Below, one piece after another: positions 15,007-24,287 of a stretch of 64,000 nt of DNA (position 1 is its first letter; each line of letters begins with the position of its first letter). The DNA is from Chloroflexota bacterium (GTDB lineage: Bacteria; Chloroflexota; Anaerolineae; Anaerolineales; Villigracilaceae): positions 1-64,000 of the forward strand of contig JACAEM010000031.1 of the NCBI GenBank assembly GCA_013388855.1, read 5' to 3'. The notes below the pieces were generated by a model. The model was given only the letters and a program-made list of their open reading frames with translations, ran no database searches and was not told the DNA's origin. Position numbers and translations under genes: made by a program.

Positions 15007-16794
15007 TTAATCCACTGTCAAAGTCTTGCTCAGATTTCGCGGAAAATCGGGGTCGTAGCCGCGCAGGACGCTCATGTGATAGGAAAGCAGTTGCAGCGGC
15101 AGGACGCCGAGCAACGCCGCAATCTGCGGATCGGTCTTGGGAAGCACGATCACATTGTCCGCATTGGCGCGCAGGCGCGGGTCATCCTCCGCGATGACAA
15201 TCGTCCGTGCGCCGCGCACTTTGACCTCATTGATGCCGCTGATGATGAGCGGCGTCGCGCTGCCATCCGAGACGAAGAGAATGGGGTAGCCCTTGCTCAC
15301 GGCGGAGAGCGGTCCGTGTTTGAACTCGGTGGAGAGCATCCCTTCGCAGTGGGCGTAGGTGACCTCTTTCAGTTTCAGCGCGCCTTCGAGCGCAATCGGG
15401 AACGTTGTGCCGTAGCCAAGACAGTACAGGTCGTTCCATTGGTTGATGTCTTCCACAATCGCCTTGACTTGCGGCTCGACCATTTCAAGCGTCTTGTCCA
15501 TCAATTCAGGAATCACATCCAACTCGCGCACGTCCCTGCCCGCCATCTTGTACGCCAGATACAAAAACGTCACGACCTGATTGGTAAAAGTCTTCGTGGC
15601 GGGGACGCTGATTTCGTAGCCACAGCACAGGGGGAGGCAGAACGAGGCGGCTTTGGTCAGGGTGGAGCCGACCACGTTCGCCAGCCCGAAGCATTCCATG
15701 CCGCGCGCCTCCGCCGCCTCCAGCGCGTTCAGCACATCCTTGGTCTCGCCCGACTGGCTGACGAAGATTCCCACGTCCTCGTGATTCACCGTCGGGGCGT
15801 ATTGGGCGATGAACTGGGGCGCGAGAATGGGGATGACCGCCCGCCCCGCCAGTTGCGCGAAATAGACCGCGCCCGCCAGCGCGGCGTGATAACTCGTGCC
15901 GCAGCCAATGAAATACAGATTGCGCGCCTGCTTCATTTTGGCGATGAGCGTTTCGACCTCGCGGTTGCCGTTCAACACGTGGAGCAGTTCGCGCGCCGCC
16001 TGACTTTGCTCGTGGATTTCCTTCAACATGAAATGCGGATACCCGCCCTTTTGCACCGCGTCCATAGACTCGGTGACGGTTTCGGGTTTCCGCTCAATGA
16101 GTTTCCCGTCCTTGACCGAGCGCACCTCGACGCGATCCGCCCAGAGTGTGACGATCTCGCCATCCTGCGGACGAATGACCTGGCGCGTCAACGGCAGAAT
16201 CGAAGGCAGGTCCGATGAAACGCAGGTGAACCCTTCGCCGATTCCCACCACCATGCCCGAACCTTTTTTGAAGGCATAGAGTTTGTCGTCGTTGACGCGC
16301 CCGATGACGAAGGCATAATCGCCCTCGAGGTCGCCGTATGCCAGCCGAATCGCGTCAATGAACTCGTAGCCGCGGTTGAGATAGCGCTCCACCGCATGGA
16401 CGCAGGTCTCGCCGTCGTTCTGCGAGCGGACGGTGAGTCCCTCGGCGATGAACTGCTCGCGCAATTCGGCATTGTTGACCACGTTGCCGTTATGCGCGCC
16501 CACGAGATCGCCGTCCGAGTCTAGGTGCGGCTGGGCGTTGACCTGCGACGGTTCGCCGAAGGTTGCCCAGCGCAACTGAACAATCCCGCGCGAGCCGCTC
16601 ATGTCCGCAAAATGGTATTTTGTGCTGACCTCCTCCACCTTGCCCACATCTTTTCGCAGATCAATCTTGCTGCCGTTCAACGTCGCCGCGCCGACCGAAT
16701 CGTAGCCGCGATAGGTCAGCCGCTTCGCCGCTTCGATGAGGATGAGGCCGAGTTTTTCGTCTTTACTGGTGACGTACCCGAAGATTCCGCACAT
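15007..16794 (-). CDS. glmS: Glutamine-fructose-6-phosphate aminotransferase (isomerizing)
   Basis: A 595-residue GlmS. Cys2 in MCGIFGYV is the N-terminal nucleophile of the glutaminase domain (residues about 1-225; LRWATFGEPSQVNAQPH is its substrate loop). Two SIS sugar-isomerase domains follow (GCGTSYHAALAG with VSQSGETKDV, and YCLGYGTTFPIALEGALKLK). The protein ends DPDFPRNLSKTLTVD, as GlmS does. It makes glucosamine-6-phosphate, the entry to UDP-GlcNAc. AGGAG lies upstream of the ATG. It follows the DUF1786 gene on the same strand. Confidence 0.97.
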   Translation of the reverse strand: MCGIFGYVTSKDEKLGLILIEAAKRLTYRGYDSVGAATLNGSKIDLRKDVGKVEEVSTKYHFADMSGSRGIVQLRWATFGEPSQVNAQPHLDSDGDLVGAHNGNVVNNAELREQFIAEGLTVRSQNDGETCVHAVERYLNRGYEFIDAIRLAYGDLEGDYAFVIGRVNDDKLYAFKKGSGMVVGIGEGFTCVSSDLPSILPLTRQVIRPQDGEIVTLWADRVEVRSVKDGKLIERKPETVTESMDAVQKGGYPHFMLKEIHEQSQAARELLHVLNGNREVETLIAKMKQARNLYFIGCGTSYHAALAGAVYFAQLAGRAVIPILAPQFIAQYAPTVNHEDVGIFVSQSGETKDVLNALEAAEARGMECFGLANVVGSTLTKAASFCLPLCCGYEISVPATKTFTNQVVTFLYLAYKMAGRDVRELDVIPELMDKTLEMVEPQVKAIVEDINQWNDLYCLGYGTTFPIALEGALKLKEVTYAHCEGMLSTEFKHGPLSAVSKGYPILFVSDGSATPLIISGINEVKVRGARTIVIAEDDPRLRANADNVIVLPKTDPQIAALLGVLPLQLLSYHMSVLRGYDPDFPRNLSKTLTVD

Positions 16795-16890
16795 GCAATG
16801 TGTTTCTCCTGATTTGAATTTTTGAGAGGATTATATCTTTGTAAAACTTTCATCCTGTAGAACGTTTTGCACGATTCAAGCGGAGATTTG

Positions 16891-18111
16891 TCACGCATCC
16901 CACGGCGCGACGCCGCGCCCGCGTCCGCTTCGCAGCGACCCGAAAACGGGTTCCGCCAAATCGGGCAGAATCTCCGCTGTTGCCGCCAGCAGACCGAAAC
17001 AGCCCGCAATCATCATATCCCCAAAAGGAGCGGCGAAATAAGGACGCAGACTCCCCCCTCTCCCATAGGGAGAGGGGGTGGGGGTGAGGGCAAACATACT
17101 TCGACGCGGACCTGTTACAACCACATCGAATTCGTCCTTTCCAAACTCGAAAACTTCGTCAGTGTACATCAACGCGCCGTGACCCATGTCGTCGAAGACA
17201 TCCTCGTGTTTGAGGGAGGCGTCCGCCAGTTTGCGGATCAGCCCCTCCAGTTTCGGCAAATCAATCTCGCCGGTGTGATGCTCGAAGACGCCCTCGATGC
17301 CTTTCTCGCCCAGCCGAAACGCCAGCGTGTGGAAGTTACCTACGTTACAGACAATCATTGCTTTGCGCGTAGGCAAGCTGGAAGGGTGGGTGTCATGGAG
17401 GTTGTTCGAGTGATAAACACTGAGTTTGGAATCAAACATTGCGCCCAACACCGCGGCGGGAGCCGTGTCCATCACCACCAGCGGACAGGGCAGGTCACGC
17501 GCCGAGTCTGCCACTGCCTGAAGGCGCGTCATGATGGGAGGGATGTCGGAAGAAAGGAAAGCGAAAGTGGAAAGAGAGTTCCTTGCGCGAATCCGCTCAT
17601 CGAGATAATCGAACCGAAACTGACGATCTGAAACGCCGGGCGGCGCGTTGCCGTGATCGAACACCGCCACCGCGACAGCTGCCAAATCCTTCAGCGAGAC
17701 GCCGTAATCGGCAAAGGTCTTAGCAACCAAAGGAAAGTCAAAATCCTTCAATTCCAGACGTTCGACTTTTGACTTGAGACTTTCAACTTCATCTTCCCCA
17801 ACAATCGTTATTCCCAGCGCCTCTACCTTCTCCAATTCATCGTTGATTGTCCTCGCCGCGTCGGGCGTCATATACACGGGGATTCCGGCGCGGGCGTATT
17901 CTTCGATTGCCCAAGCGGAGGGACCGCCTCCCATTTGATGTCCGTAAAGCAGGACCGGGGTCCGCGAAGGAAACGCCTGCTTGAGACGGCGGTACACCAT
18001 CATGGTAGGCGAAGGCAGGACTAGTTTGAATCCGTTCTCAATGTCGAGATTCGAATCGTAGAGAAAAATATCCTGTGTGCCTGTGCCGATGTCTACCGTT
18101 AAGATTTTCAT
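16891..18111 (-). CDS. DUF1786 family protein
   Basis: A 406-residue protein beginning MKILTVDIGTGTQDIFLYDS, an ASKHA-like phosphate-binding start. Further conserved parts are LLYGHQMGGGPSAWAIEEY, AVAVFDHGNAPPGVSDRQFR, and VVTGPRRS followed later by YFAAPFGDMMIAGCFG. These match DUF1786, sometimes labelled pyruvate formate-lyase-activating-like without proof. Between the last two motifs, residues about 340-353 (ALTPTPSPYGRGGS) are encoded by a palindromic repeat inserted in frame. It lies between the VIT gene and glmS on the same strand. Function unknown. Confidence 0.8.
   Translation of the reverse strand: MKILTVDIGTGTQDIFLYDSNLDIENGFKLVLPSPTMMVYRRLKQAFPSRTPVLLYGHQMGGGPSAWAIEEYARAGIPVYMTPDAARTINDELEKVEALGITIVGEDEVESLKSKVERLELKDFDFPLVAKTFADYGVSLKDLAAVAVAVFDHGNAPPGVSDRQFRFDYLDERIRARNSLSTFAFLSSDIPPIMTRLQAVADSARDLPCPLVVMDTAPAAVLGAMFDSKLSVYHSNNLHDTHPSSLPTRKAMIVCNVGNFHTLAFRLGEKGIEGVFEHHTGEIDLPKLEGLIRKLADASLKHEDVFDDMGHGALMYTDEVFEFGKDEFDVVVTGPRRSMFALTPTPSPYGRGGSLRPYFAAPFGDMMIAGCFGLLAATAEILPDLAEPVFGSLRSGRGRGVAPWDA
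17052..17093. repeat. Palindromic repeat inserted in the DUF1786 reading frame
   Basis: A GC-rich element with the palindrome CCCCCTCTCCCATAGGGAG and its continuation AGGGGG, followed by GGGGGTGAGGGCAAA. A close relative with the same order of parts lies inside fmt at 37350-37388. Here it is read on the minus strand as TPTPSPYGRG and keeps the frame open. Confidence 0.8.
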
Positions 18112-18133
18112 GTCAGAGTTGAAGGAGGCGAGG

Positions 18134-19009
18134 TTAAATCTCGATCCCTAGCCATTGCCGAATGAAGTAACCGATGACGAACGAGAATAATGCCACACCA
18201 AGACTCAAGCCTGCCATTTCCAGGAACCGTGCCTTGAATGACTCGCCCTTGGCCACAGAGATGTAATAGTTGAAGACCGCGATGATGATGACGGCAGTCG
18301 AAAGCGCGATAACAAGGTCGGCATAGAAGTTTTCGGGCATGAGCAGGTAGGGCAGGACGAGCAGGGTCACGGTGATGATGTAGGCAATGCCCGTGTAAAT
18401 CGCCGCGCGGATGGGGTTCTTGTTGGTTTGCTCCGAGCGGGTGGAGAGATACTCGCTTGCCGCCATTGAAAGCGACGCGGCAATGCCCGTGATAAGACCG
18501 GAAAGGGCGATGAGTTTTCCATTTTGCAGGGCAAGCGTCAACCCGGCGAGCGCGCCGGTCAGTTCCACCAGCGCGTCGTTGAGACCCAGCACCACCGAGC
18601 CAGCATATTGCAACCGCTCCTCATCCAGCATATTGAGAAGTTGCTCCTCATGTTCGTCCTCTTCCTCCCGGATTTGTTTTGCTTCGGGGATCACGCCGAT
18701 AATTGCGCCATAATTTTCCTGCGCGGCTTCCTCGCCCTGCTCCATGAGTTTGACCCCGAACGTAAACCCAAAAACAATGCTGACAAGATAATAAAACCAC
18801 ACAAAGAACCAGCGTGGTTTCACGTCTTCATTCGTATACTTCTTCCAGCCGTTGTAATGCCTGAGTTCATCCTCGGCGATCTGGTCGAGAATCTTTGCGT
18901 TTTCCGGCGAATTGATACGTTTTGCAAGCCATTTGTAGATGTGATATTCCGTGATCTCAGTCTGTTGGAACAGGACCACTTTCTTGTGGATGTCTTCTGT
19001 GAGTCGCAT
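18134..19009 (-). CDS. Ferritin-like/VIT1 fusion iron transporter (Er-VIT1 type)
   Basis: A 291-residue protein. The N-terminal part (residues about 1-60) has a rubrerythrin/ferritin-like look, with QQTEITEYHIYKWLAKRI and IAEDELRHYNGW. A hydrophobic stretch and EEDEHEEQLLNML follow. The C-terminal VIT1/CCC1 membrane domain contains LGLNDALVELTGALAGLTLA and SMAASEYLSTRSE, plus about four more helices. Related fusions (MbfA, plant VTL) export or store Fe2+ or Mn2+. It is first of a possible VIT-DUF1786-glmS transcription unit. Confidence 0.85.
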   Translation of the reverse strand: MRLTEDIHKKVVLFQQTEITEYHIYKWLAKRINSPENAKILDQIAEDELRHYNGWKKYTNEDVKPRWFFVWFYYLVSIVFGFTFGVKLMEQGEEAAQENYGAIIGVIPEAKQIREEEDEHEEQLLNMLDEERLQYAGSVVLGLNDALVELTGALAGLTLALQNGKLIALSGLITGIAASLSMAASEYLSTRSEQTNKNPIRAAIYTGIAYIITVTLLVLPYLLMPENFYADLVIALSTAVIIIAVFNYYISVAKGESFKARFLEMAGLSLGVALFSFVIGYFIRQWLGIEI

Positions 19010-19237
19010 ACTGGTCTCCTTGATGTTCGTATTTTAAGCCATTTTGCGGAGGTGGATCCGCTTCTTCCGAAGCCGGCAGTGGTCTCCGTTTCGCCGCCGA
19101 TTTCTCACCCAAATGGAGTCTCAAGCCTGGTTATCAGACAAAATTACCGTCCAAATGTAATTGGAAAATCGACAAAATTTTTGTTTTTGGGCATCAACTG
19201 TATTATGATTGATTTGTCGACCCTAATGGAGGAAATT

Positions 19238-20014
19238 ATGAAACATGGAAAATTCAAGCCGGTCTATTTAGTTATCCTTATACTACTTCTGGTCTCACTT
19301 GCATGTAATACAACAGCACCAGAGCCTACAACCACCAGTACACCGATCCCGCCGACCGCCACCGAACCCCCCATACTCACATCCACACCCAGCCCCACCA
19401 ACACACCCAAACCGACCAAGACCCCCAACCTGGCCGCGACCCAACAATCTGAAGTATTTAACGCTGAAGCGCAGGAGTACTTCGAAAAGGGATACCTCAC
19501 CACAGCCAATGGCTCATTCATGGAGTTCGATGATTTCAATGAAGATTGGGCGCAACTTGGCTGGTATAACTGGTGGATTCTGGACGAAAGAGCCAGTGAC
19601 TTTTTCATGAGCGCCCATTTTAAATGGTCCACTGCCTGGGAATATAACAATGTTTCCGGGTGCGGTTTTGTGTTCGCCATCCAGGATAACAACGATCATT
19701 ATGCCGTGTTTCTCGATAAATCAAGGGTCCTGTTCATCAATATGGATCAAAGCCGAGGCAGGGCTTATGAGGTGGGCAAAACAAAAGGCACTGGGCGCGT
19801 GAAATTCGATAACCCCGCTGAAGCTGACTTTACTCTGATCATCAAAGATTATTATGCCTACGTGCTGGTGGACGATGAACTAGTCGGCGAATATACCCTG
19901 GCGAAGAACAAGCCAATCGACGGTTATCTAGGGCTCACGGTCCTTTCCGGTACCAACAAGGATTATGGCACACATTGCGAAATAACCAACCTTCATCTCT
20001 GGCGCCCCAAATAA
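19238..20014 (+). CDS. Secreted lipoprotein with Thr/Pro linker and concanavalin-like domain
   Basis: A 258-residue predicted lipoprotein. Residues 5-22 form a signal helix ending LVSLAC, so Cys23 is the likely lipidation site. A Thr/Pro-rich linker follows (residues about 25-68, many TPTPT-type words). The C-terminal domain (FMEFDDFNEDWAQLGWYNWW to VLVDDELVGEYTL) resembles jelly-roll domains of the LamG/DUF1080 kind. The ATG at 19238 has GGAGGA 6-7 bases upstream; the frame is open far upstream, over the divergent VIT gene, but that part is not coding. Substrate unknown. Confidence 0.75.
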   Translation: MKHGKFKPVYLVILILLLVSLACNTTAPEPTTTSTPIPPTATEPPILTSTPSPTNTPKPTKTPNLAATQQSEVFNAEAQEYFEKGYLTTANGSFMEFDDFNEDWAQLGWYNWWILDERASDFFMSAHFKWSTAWEYNNVSGCGFVFAIQDNNDHYAVFLDKSRVLFINMDQSRGRAYEVGKTKGTGRVKFDNPAEADFTLIIKDYYAYVLVDDELVGEYTLAKNKPIDGYLGLTVLSGTNKDYGTHCEITNLHLWRPK

Positions 20015-20081
20015 TTGGGACCCGTAAACAGAAAGTCCTTTCGGAGCGGAAGGTCTGTGTGTAAGTAGCCCGTTGGATGAA

Positions 20082-22886
20082 TTATTTCAATCCTTCGAGC
20101 GAATAGATCTGGACCGGCTGTTCCCGCCCTTTGACGAAGATTGCCTCCAGCGGTGAGACAACTACATTCCCGGATACGATATCGAAGGTTGTTTTTTGCA
20201 GGAGGATCTGCCCTGGCTTTGCGGATGCCTGTAATCGTTGCGCAATGTTGACTGTGTCGCCGATGGCAGTGTAGTTGAACAATTCGTTCGTCCCCACGTT
20301 GCCAATGATGGCGGGACCTGTTGAAATGCCAACGCGGAAGACCATATGCTGGGATGGATCCGTAATGCCCTGGTTCATTTCCTGCGAACGGCATACGATG
20401 TTCCACGCAGCGCGAACCGCGCGCAGGGCGTGATCCTCCTGCGGATCGGGGCTGTTCCATAGAGCAAGCACCGCATCGCCCATGAATTTGTCGAGCGTGC
20501 CCTCCTCTTCGAGGATGGCTTGCGCCGCCAGCGATAGATAGGAATTCAAGGTCTTGAATACAACTTCCGGTGGATTCTTTTCACTAAAGGTGGAGAACCC
20601 GGAAATATCGGCAAAGAGAGTGGTGACGATTTTCTTGTCGCCATCAAGGCGGAGGTTGCCAGGGTCTGCCAGCAGGCGGTCACGCACACGCGGGGCAACG
20701 ACGCGCCCAAATGTCTGGCGGATGCGTTCCTGTTCGGCTTCGAGTTTGCGGCGTTCGGTGAGGTCCTCGAAGACGATGGTTGCTCCCTTGGTGCCAAGAC
20801 GCGCATCGCGCAGCGGCGAAAGGGACAGGTGCAGGATCAGATCGCCGCGATCGGGCAGGGAACTGTTCAGTTCGCTGACCTGGGAGGAGCCTTTCAATGC
20901 GTTTTCAACGGCGTGTTCCATCTGTTTTCCAAATCCCGGTATCACCTTGGAGAGCGTGTTGCCGATCACGTTGGAGATGGGAATGCCAAGGATCTTTTCA
21001 GCGGCGCGGTTGAAAAGGGTTACGCGCCGCTTGGTATCCATCGTGATGATACCCGTCGCCATCGAGGCAAAGATGTCGTCCATCAGGTTTTTCATTTCGA
21101 GGGTCTGGTCGAGGGTGCGGCGCAGGTTAGTGAACAGACGGGCGTTTTCCAGCGCCAGCGTGGATTGTCCTGCGACTGTCTCTAGGAATTCGAGATCGTC
21201 GCTTGTGTACAGGTCACCGGAGCGGCGCGGGCCGAGGGCGATGAATCCAATCAGGCGGTTCTCGTATCGAAGCGGGACAAAGACGTAGCCATTGAGTCGC
21301 GCATAAACGGGAACGGGCTGAAGTCTGGCAGGAAGCGGAAGTCCGGGTGCAAGCCAGATGGGATGATCCGATGTTTTGATCATTTCCACAAGCGGATCAC
21401 CGGCAGGGTAAGGTGGGGCGCTGTCCTCACGCGTGGCGTGTGGAAAATATTCCCCCAACTCGTCGTTGTACAGATAGATGACGAACCGCTCGGGGTTGAG
21501 GGCGAGGTTCAATTCCTGGTCGAGGATTCGCAGGGTTTGTGAGAGGTTGGGCATGACCACCAGACTGCGCGAGAGGCTGGTGAGGATGCGGCGGTAATCC
21601 GCCCGGTCGCGATAGAAGAGCCGGTCGATGATGCGTTGTATGGTGTTGTGGAGCGGGTTGAGTCCAATGACCAGCAGGAGCATGAATCCGGCAATGACTG
21701 CCGGGTTGTTGGCTTGTATCGTGCGTTGGAAGAACAGAGAGAGCAGGGTCAGCAAGCCGTAAAACGCGCCGATCACGGCGGCGGTCATCAATGTGTAGGT
21801 GAGGGCGCGGGTGAAGATGGCATCCACATCAAGCAGACGATACCGCAGAATGGCATACGTGATCGAAAGCGGCATGATGATCATCGGCGGGAAGAAGACC
21901 CAGCCGCGCAATTGAACCGCGTTGCCGCTTCCAAGCATGGCAAGGTAGAAGATAATGGGTGCCAGTGCAATCGTTGTGCCGAAAATAATGATGCGGCTTT
22001 GTTGGCGGATGAGCGGGGATTGTGCCCGGATGATCCTCCAGACCAGCATGCCGATCAGGAGGAGAAATCCCAGCACGATGGTGAGATAACCCAACTGCCA
22101 CATTGTGCCGTAAAAGTAGCGGTTTGATTCGCTGAGAACGGAGTAAACCATCGCCGGGACGAGCAAGGCAACCCCAGCCCAGGGGAGGAAGCGCAATTTC
22201 GGGTTCAAGCGCACGATGCGCGCAGGGTGTGGAAAGACAAGCGCTAGGTACATCATGCCGCCTGAAGCGAGCAGCACCGCCACTCCCCAAAGGACATTGG
22301 TGTAGCGTGTAGTACTGATGTCGAACAATGTAGATGTGAGAATGCTGACCCCCGAAACGAACAAGACGAGTGCGCGACTCTCCCAGCGATCCCTGCGCAG
22401 GCGATATGCCCACAAGCCAATGAGTAAAAAGACAAAACCGACCAAGCTGGGGACGATGTAATAGGAAACCAGGTCTTCCAATGGGAAGGGGATGGGTGTG
22501 ATCGTTACGCTGTATTGCGTGCCATCGGGACGGGTGAACGCGGCTTCGATGGGCTGATATCCGTTAACAGACATGAGTCTTTCGAGGTCCCGCGCAGTGA
22601 AAACGGGTTCCCCGTTCAACGAATCGAGATGATCACGATATTGTACGCCCGCGTCATAGGCGGGCCAGCCTGCACGACCCAGTGAAGCGACTACATTGTT
22701 GGTCTCGATGAACGTCCCCAAAAACGGCAGACGCGCAAACCGCATTGCCCAGAAGGGCGTCAGGATCAGCAAAGCAATAGCGACCCCCGCCGCCAAAATG
22801 GGAGGGAAGTGTGATAGCCAGGTACTTTTATATTGCGGGGTCTCCAAATGTGCCTCGCAAACGATTATAAGCGATATTAAAGTCAT
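20082..22886 (-). CDS. Membrane-bound sensor class III adenylate/guanylate cyclase
   Basis: A 934-residue multidomain signalling protein. In order: one N-terminal helix, a PDZ-like segment (SLNGEPVFTARDLERLM, about residues 88-130), about eight membrane helices (140-410), a GAF-like domain (about 440-590), a PAS domain (MDDIFASMATGIITMDTKRR, about 605-700) and a class III cyclase catalytic domain (TTLFADISGFSTFSE, DKFMGDAVLALW, GDTVNIAQRLQ). It probably makes cAMP in response to membrane or redox signals; the ligand is unknown. The start is uncertain, as a TATAAT-like box lies just inside the first codons. Confidence 0.85.
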   Translation of the reverse strand: MTLISLIIVCEAHLETPQYKSTWLSHFPPILAAGVAIALLILTPFWAMRFARLPFLGTFIETNNVVASLGRAGWPAYDAGVQYRDHLDSLNGEPVFTARDLERLMSVNGYQPIEAAFTRPDGTQYSVTITPIPFPLEDLVSYYIVPSLVGFVFLLIGLWAYRLRRDRWESRALVLFVSGVSILTSTLFDISTTRYTNVLWGVAVLLASGGMMYLALVFPHPARIVRLNPKLRFLPWAGVALLVPAMVYSVLSESNRYFYGTMWQLGYLTIVLGFLLLIGMLVWRIIRAQSPLIRQQSRIIIFGTTIALAPIIFYLAMLGSGNAVQLRGWVFFPPMIIMPLSITYAILRYRLLDVDAIFTRALTYTLMTAAVIGAFYGLLTLLSLFFQRTIQANNPAVIAGFMLLLVIGLNPLHNTIQRIIDRLFYRDRADYRRILTSLSRSLVVMPNLSQTLRILDQELNLALNPERFVIYLYNDELGEYFPHATREDSAPPYPAGDPLVEMIKTSDHPIWLAPGLPLPARLQPVPVYARLNGYVFVPLRYENRLIGFIALGPRRSGDLYTSDDLEFLETVAGQSTLALENARLFTNLRRTLDQTLEMKNLMDDIFASMATGIITMDTKRRVTLFNRAAEKILGIPISNVIGNTLSKVIPGFGKQMEHAVENALKGSSQVSELNSSLPDRGDLILHLSLSPLRDARLGTKGATIVFEDLTERRKLEAEQERIRQTFGRVVAPRVRDRLLADPGNLRLDGDKKIVTTLFADISGFSTFSEKNPPEVVFKTLNSYLSLAAQAILEEEGTLDKFMGDAVLALWNSPDPQEDHALRAVRAAWNIVCRSQEMNQGITDPSQHMVFRVGISTGPAIIGNVGTNELFNYTAIGDTVNIAQRLQASAKPGQILLQKTTFDIVSGNVVVSPLEAIFVKGREQPVQIYSLEGLK

Positions 22887-22954
22887 TCAACGCCAAGGGA
22901 TACACACCTGATACGGTCTGGTGGATTGATTGACAGGTCGGTATAATTTATTGC

Positions 22955-22993
22955 ATGGCGTTTCCTGTCCCTGAGGGGAAGTATGAAACGTGA
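22955..22993 (+). CDS. Possible 12-residue leader peptide overlapping the next start
   Basis: An ATG at 22955 follows TATAAT (22942-22947) by 7 bases and opens a short frame, MAFPVPEGKYET, whose TGA (22991-22993) lies just past the ATG of the downstream gene at 22983. If transcription starts from that TATAAT the peptide would be leaderless and its translation would run through the ribosome-binding site of the main gene. There is no good -35 element and no way to confirm translation. Confidence 0.25.
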   Translation: MAFPVPEGKYET

Positions 22994-24287
22994 ACTTGGC
23001 AGCCTTGAGCGCGCTCTGATCATCTCAGATCAATATGCGCCGTTTCATTCTGTTTGCGTTCTCAAACTCGAATCCCCGCCTCCGCCGCAGATCCTCAAGC
23101 AGGCATTGCGATCCGTACAAATCCATCATCCCTTCCTCCAGGCGCGGCTTCTGAAGGAAAAGGGACGTTATTTCCTTGCCACCCTCGCGGATGCAATTCT
23201 CCCCTTCCACGTTCTGCCGCGCTGGAACGATGAACACTGGGTTCAAGTTGCCGAAGTGGAACTGGAGACGCGCATTGAAATTTCGGATAAGCCGATCTTC
23301 CGTTGTACCTACTTGTACAGCGCAAACCATTCCCGCGCGGAGATTCTCCTGTCATTCTTTCACCCTATTGTGGATTCCGCGTCGCTCGGACAACTCATAC
23401 AGGAACTGTTGACCACCTGCGCTTCATTCATGGATGAGAGAACTGTCGCCGTTTACGAACTTCCTCCCAGCCCGCCGGTAGAATCCCGCCTTCCCTACGG
23501 GTATCGCGGCGTATGGCTCGGCTGGCACATCCTGCGCATTGCCGTTCAACAGGCTGGTGACGAAATCCTGTATCGTCTGCAGACCCGCGGCAAGCGCACA
23601 CCGCCACTGCGGGGACAGTCGCATGGGCATATCCTCTCCCTCCAATTTCCCGAGTCATTCGTGGAAACACTTGTGCGCCGCGCTCAATTGGAAACAGTAA
23701 CCCTCAATGCCCTGCTCACCGCCGCGATGCTCACCGCCATCAACCGCAATTTGTATGCCGGCCAATATGTCCCCATGCGGACTCTCTCCTTTGTAGACAT
23801 GCGTCCCTTCGTGGAGCCTCCGCTGACAAATGAAAACCTTGCCTGTTATATATCGATGTTGCGGCATACCGTTCCAGTGAAGGGCGGGATCGATTTCTGG
23901 CTTCTAGTGCGTCGCCTGCAGCGCAAAATGAATGCCTCATTTCGTTCTGGCGATCATTTTGTTTCCACTGTGATGGTCGAATCTCTGTTGAAAATACTCA
24001 CCCGGTCGCAGTCCTTCCGCCTGGGGGCCACAGCCTTGAATTTTGACGGTGTTTCCCCGCTGAAAACAGAATACGGTGGGATCCGGCTGGTGGGGGTCCA
24101 TCAGTATGCCTCTGCCTATACGTTAGGCCCCGAATTTGCCGGGCAGGCGAGGCTTTTCAACGGTCAACTGATCTGGGACTTTGTCTACCTCGACACCGAC
24201 ATGAGTGCAGACGAGGCAAAGGCAATCGTCGAGGAGACCCGGAGCATTTTGAATTCCGCCCTGACCAGCCCATTGTTCAGAATCTAA
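22983..24287 (+). CDS. Condensation-domain-like acyltransferase
   Basis: A 434-residue protein of the condensation/alcohol-acyltransferase superfamily (PapA5 and WS/DGAT relatives). It begins MKRELGSLERALIISDQYAP. The active-site region reads SFFHPIVDSASLGQLIQEL, where His and Asp fit the HxxxD motif although the usual second His is Phe. The C-terminal half has MRTLSFVDMRPFVEPP and ends near LIWDFVYLDTDM. Likely activity is transfer of an acyl group to an alcohol or amine. GAGGGGAA precedes the ATG. No NRPS or lipid genes lie nearby to name the substrate. Confidence 0.7.
   Translation: MKRELGSLERALIISDQYAPFHSVCVLKLESPPPPQILKQALRSVQIHHPFLQARLLKEKGRYFLATLADAILPFHVLPRWNDEHWVQVAEVELETRIEISDKPIFRCTYLYSANHSRAEILLSFFHPIVDSASLGQLIQELLTTCASFMDERTVAVYELPPSPPVESRLPYGYRGVWLGWHILRIAVQQAGDEILYRLQTRGKRTPPLRGQSHGHILSLQFPESFVETLVRRAQLETVTLNALLTAAMLTAINRNLYAGQYVPMRTLSFVDMRPFVEPPLTNENLACYISMLRHTVPVKGGIDFWLLVRRLQRKMNASFRSGDHFVSTVMVESLLKILTRSQSFRLGATALNFDGVSPLKTEYGGIRLVGVHQYASAYTLGPEFAGQARLFNGQLIWDFVYLDTDMSADEAKAIVEETRSILNSALTSPLFRI

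Noticed and set aside
18524-19237. Upstream in-frame extension of the lipoprotein gene on the plus strand
   Set aside because: It lies antisense to the ferritin-like/VIT gene and would hide the lipoprotein signal peptide; GGAGGA before ATG 19238 fixes the start.
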